The position numbers were made by a program, and so were the translations under genes. From the NCBI GenBank assembly GCA_031290955.1, contig JAISLJ010000227.1, positions 1 through 7,336 on the forward strand: DNA of 7,336 nt, written 5' to 3'. This DNA is from Zoogloeaceae bacterium (GTDB lineage: Bacteria; Pseudomonadota; Gammaproteobacteria; Burkholderiales; Rhodocyclaceae). Within the stretch, counting starts at the first letter, position 1. The number at the start of each line of letters is the position of its first letter. This document shows, in pieces, positions 6,466 to 7,336 of this stretch. Below the pieces are notes generated by a model, which worked only from the letters and a program-made list of their open reading frames with translations, was not told the DNA's origin and did not search any database.

Positions 6466-6487
6466 TTCCACATGTTCCACATGTTCC
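6466..6487 (+). repeat. Short tandem repeat TTCCACATG x2 plus TTCC
   Basis: TTCCACATG occurs at 6466-6474 and again at 6475-6483, followed by a third partial TTCC (6484-6487). Each full unit junction contains the palindrome ACATGT (6470-6475 and 6479-6484), one nine-base period apart. It lies in the pilY1-pilE gap about 65 bases before the pilE start. It may be a direct-repeat operator or simply a local duplication; the sequence does not decide. Confidence 0.5.
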
Positions 6488-6511
6488 GTTACGCCCTCCC
6501 TATGCCCAATG

Positions 6512-6523
6512 CCCCTTCGGGGG
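6512..6523 (+). other. UUCG-tetraloop mini-hairpin before the pilE ribosome site
   Basis: CCCC (6512-6515), loop TTCG (6516-6519), GGGG (6520-6523) form a C(UUCG)G hairpin, an unusually stable RNA loop. It ends 12 bases before the pilE ribosome-binding site GGAG (6536-6539). No T-run follows immediately. It could insulate the ribosome site from upstream structure or influence pilE translation. Confidence 0.4.
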
Positions 6524-6549
6524 AGATTTCCAACTGGAGTTTGTTTTAG

Positions 6550-6951
6550 ATGAAAGCACGAAAAGAAACCGGCTTTACCCTGGTCGAGCTTACGCTGGTC
6601 GCCGCCACCGTGGTTGTCTTGGCTGCCTTTGCCTACCCTTCCTACAAGCAACACCTGCTGCGCACGCGGCGAGCGGACTGCGAAAGCACATTGATGTCCG
6701 CCGCCGCCCTCATGGAGCGCAAGCATTCGGTGGCCAACAAATACACCAGCACCGGCCTGACGCTGCCCGCAAAATGCCCGCAAGAAGGCACGAAAAAATT
6801 CTATACCGTCACGCTCACCAGCACGGACAGCACGTTCACATTCACCGCGACCCCCGAGGGAACGCAAACCGCTGACAAATGCGGAACCCTGTCGCTCAAA
6901 CATACCGGCGTAAAAGGCACAACCGGCGGCAGCGTTTCGGGTTGCTGGTAA
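6550..6951 (+). CDS. pilE: Type IV pilus minor pilin PilE
   Basis: This is a type IV pilin of the small PilE class encoded downstream of pilY1. In Pseudomonas PilE is a minor pilin linking the tip complex to the main fibre. The product has 133 residues. The leader MKARKETG is cleaved before FTLVELTLVAATVVVLAAFAYPSY, with Glu at mature position 5 and a family-typical YPSYKQHLLRTRRAD continuation. There are four cysteines (44, 76, 111, 132). The last two bracket KCGTLSLKHTGVKGTTGGSVSGCW, the disulfide-bounded C-terminal loop usual in these pilins. GGAG (6536-6539) lies ten bases before the ATG. The 233-base gap upstream is much larger than other gaps in the cluster and holds hairpins, so its expression may be partly separate. 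Being short and next to pilY1, it is more likely minor PilE than the major pilin PilA. Confidence 0.88.
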   Translation: MKARKETGFTLVELTLVAATVVVLAAFAYPSYKQHLLRTRRADCESTLMSAAALMERKHSVANKYTSTGLTLPAKCPQEGTKKFYTVTLTSTDSTFTFTATPEGTQTADKCGTLSLKHTGVKGTTGGSVSGCW

Positions 6952-6980
6952 CGGCGCCATTTATTCCACAGGAGGTTGAT

Positions 6981-7336
6981 ATGAGCAGGCGCGTCATTGT
7001 TATGCTATTTTTCTGCGCTGTCGTCGGCGCAGCGATCTTTTCTTTCAACGCACAGCAATCGAAGGCCCGGCAAAACGCCGAGGCATTCTATGCCACGCTA
7101 CAGGTCGGCACGGTTTTCGACCCGAACGCCTTTGCGCGACAAGTCAGGGCCAAGGGCGGAGAGATACGGAATTTCGCCAGCCCCGAAGCGGCAACAACGG
7201 CAGTGCAGCAGGCAAATAGGGAATATTTCTCCCCGCTCTTTGTCGCCATGATCCCGTGGAAACCGGGAGAATGTTGCGCGCACCCCATGCCTGGAGATGG
7301 CGCGTACAACACCTGGTTTGCCGCGAAGACACCTTG
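6981..7336 (+). CDS. Unrecognised small membrane-anchored or secreted protein (5' part, runs off the window)
   Basis: The ATG at 6981 has a strong AGGAGG (6970-6975) five bases upstream, and the frame stays open for 118 codons to the window end without a stop. It begins MSRRVIVMLFFCAVVGAAIFSF, a positively charged start plus one hydrophobic segment (about residues 5-22). This would be an N-terminal membrane anchor or an uncleaved signal. It lacks the G|FTLxE prepilin motif, so it is not another pilin. The visible rest (residues 25-118) is soluble in character and contains a vicinal cysteine pair in GECCAHPMPGDG (96-107). It starts 29 bases after the pilE stop with no terminator between, so co-transcription with the pilus genes is likely. 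I do not recognise the family; a role in pilus assembly would be a guess from position. Confidence 0.75.
   Translation, partial: MSRRVIVMLFFCAVVGAAIFSFNAQQSKARQNAEAFYATLQVGTVFDPNAFARQVRAKGGEIRNFASPEAATTAVQQANREYFSPLFVAMIPWKPGECCAHPMPGDGAYNTWFAAKTP

Larger units (their letters stand above)
6317..6549 (+). other. pilY1-pilE intergenic region
   Basis: The gap contains a 13-bp inverted repeat, the palindrome TTTGCCGCAAA (6402-6412), a nine-base tandem repeat and a UUCG hairpin. Open frames crossing it on either strand show no recognisable protein and overlap pilE. I found no convincing sigma70 pair and no -24/-12 GG-N10-GC element of a sigma54 promoter. It is best read as a structured spacer in the operon. 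Confidence 0.5.

Noticed and set aside
6317..6549. Sigma54 promoter for pilE
   Set aside because: No GG-N10-GC (-24/-12) arrangement was found upstream of pilE.
6328..6960. Antisense open frame (210 codons) opposite pilE and the gap
   Set aside because: It runs through the hairpin region and opposite the unambiguous pilin gene; no recognisable protein features.
1..7336. CRISPR array, insertion sequence, tRNA or rRNA genes
   Set aside because: No regularly spaced repeats, transposase-like frames, terminal inverted repeats with target duplication, or tRNA/rRNA-like sequence were seen.

Overview
The window carries the minor-pilin cluster of a type IV pilus (T4P): fimT (GspH/FimT pseudopilin), pilV, pilW, pilX, pilY1 and pilE, all on the + strand and closely packed, followed by the start of an unrecognised small membrane or secreted protein gene that runs off the right edge. 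The order matches the fimU/fimT-pilV-pilW-pilX-pilY1-pilE cluster of Pseudomonas and many Betaproteobacteria. Moderate-high GC, Shine-Dalgarno sites and the protein style suggest a Gram-negative beta- or gammaproteobacterium, and I lean to Betaproteobacteria. The species cannot be named from this sequence alone.

Layout. Bases 1-26 are the 3' half of a probable Rho-independent terminator whose left arm lies outside the window. Bases 27-323 hold no convincing gene but have striking structure: a 17-base run of C (85-101), a nearby -10-like element and a perfect 7-bp hairpin (150-167). fimT (best start GTG 324) ends at 869. It is followed by pilV (917-1462), pilW (1459-2478, ATGA overlap with pilV), pilX (2491-3006) and pilY1 (3020-6316). 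A 233-bp gap with a perfect 13-bp inverted repeat, a short tandem repeat and a UUCG hairpin separates pilY1 from pilE (6550-6951). The last gene starts at 6981 behind a strong AGGAGG.

How the genes work together (family knowledge). FimT, PilV, PilW, PilX and PilE are prepilins cleaved by the prepilin peptidase PilD. They form a complex that primes pilus assembly and sits at the tip with PilY1, a large secreted calcium-binding adhesin and mechanosensor. The whole cluster is plausibly one transcription unit, with possible internal adjustment at the pilY1-pilE gap.

The genes themselves are ordinary for this system. The items that stand out are the long poly-C tract ahead of the cluster (a candidate phase-variation switch), a degenerate repeat of the fimT 3' end in the fimT-pilV gap, a strand-composition change inside pilY1 that coincides with its domain boundary, and the hairpin between pilY1 and pilE.
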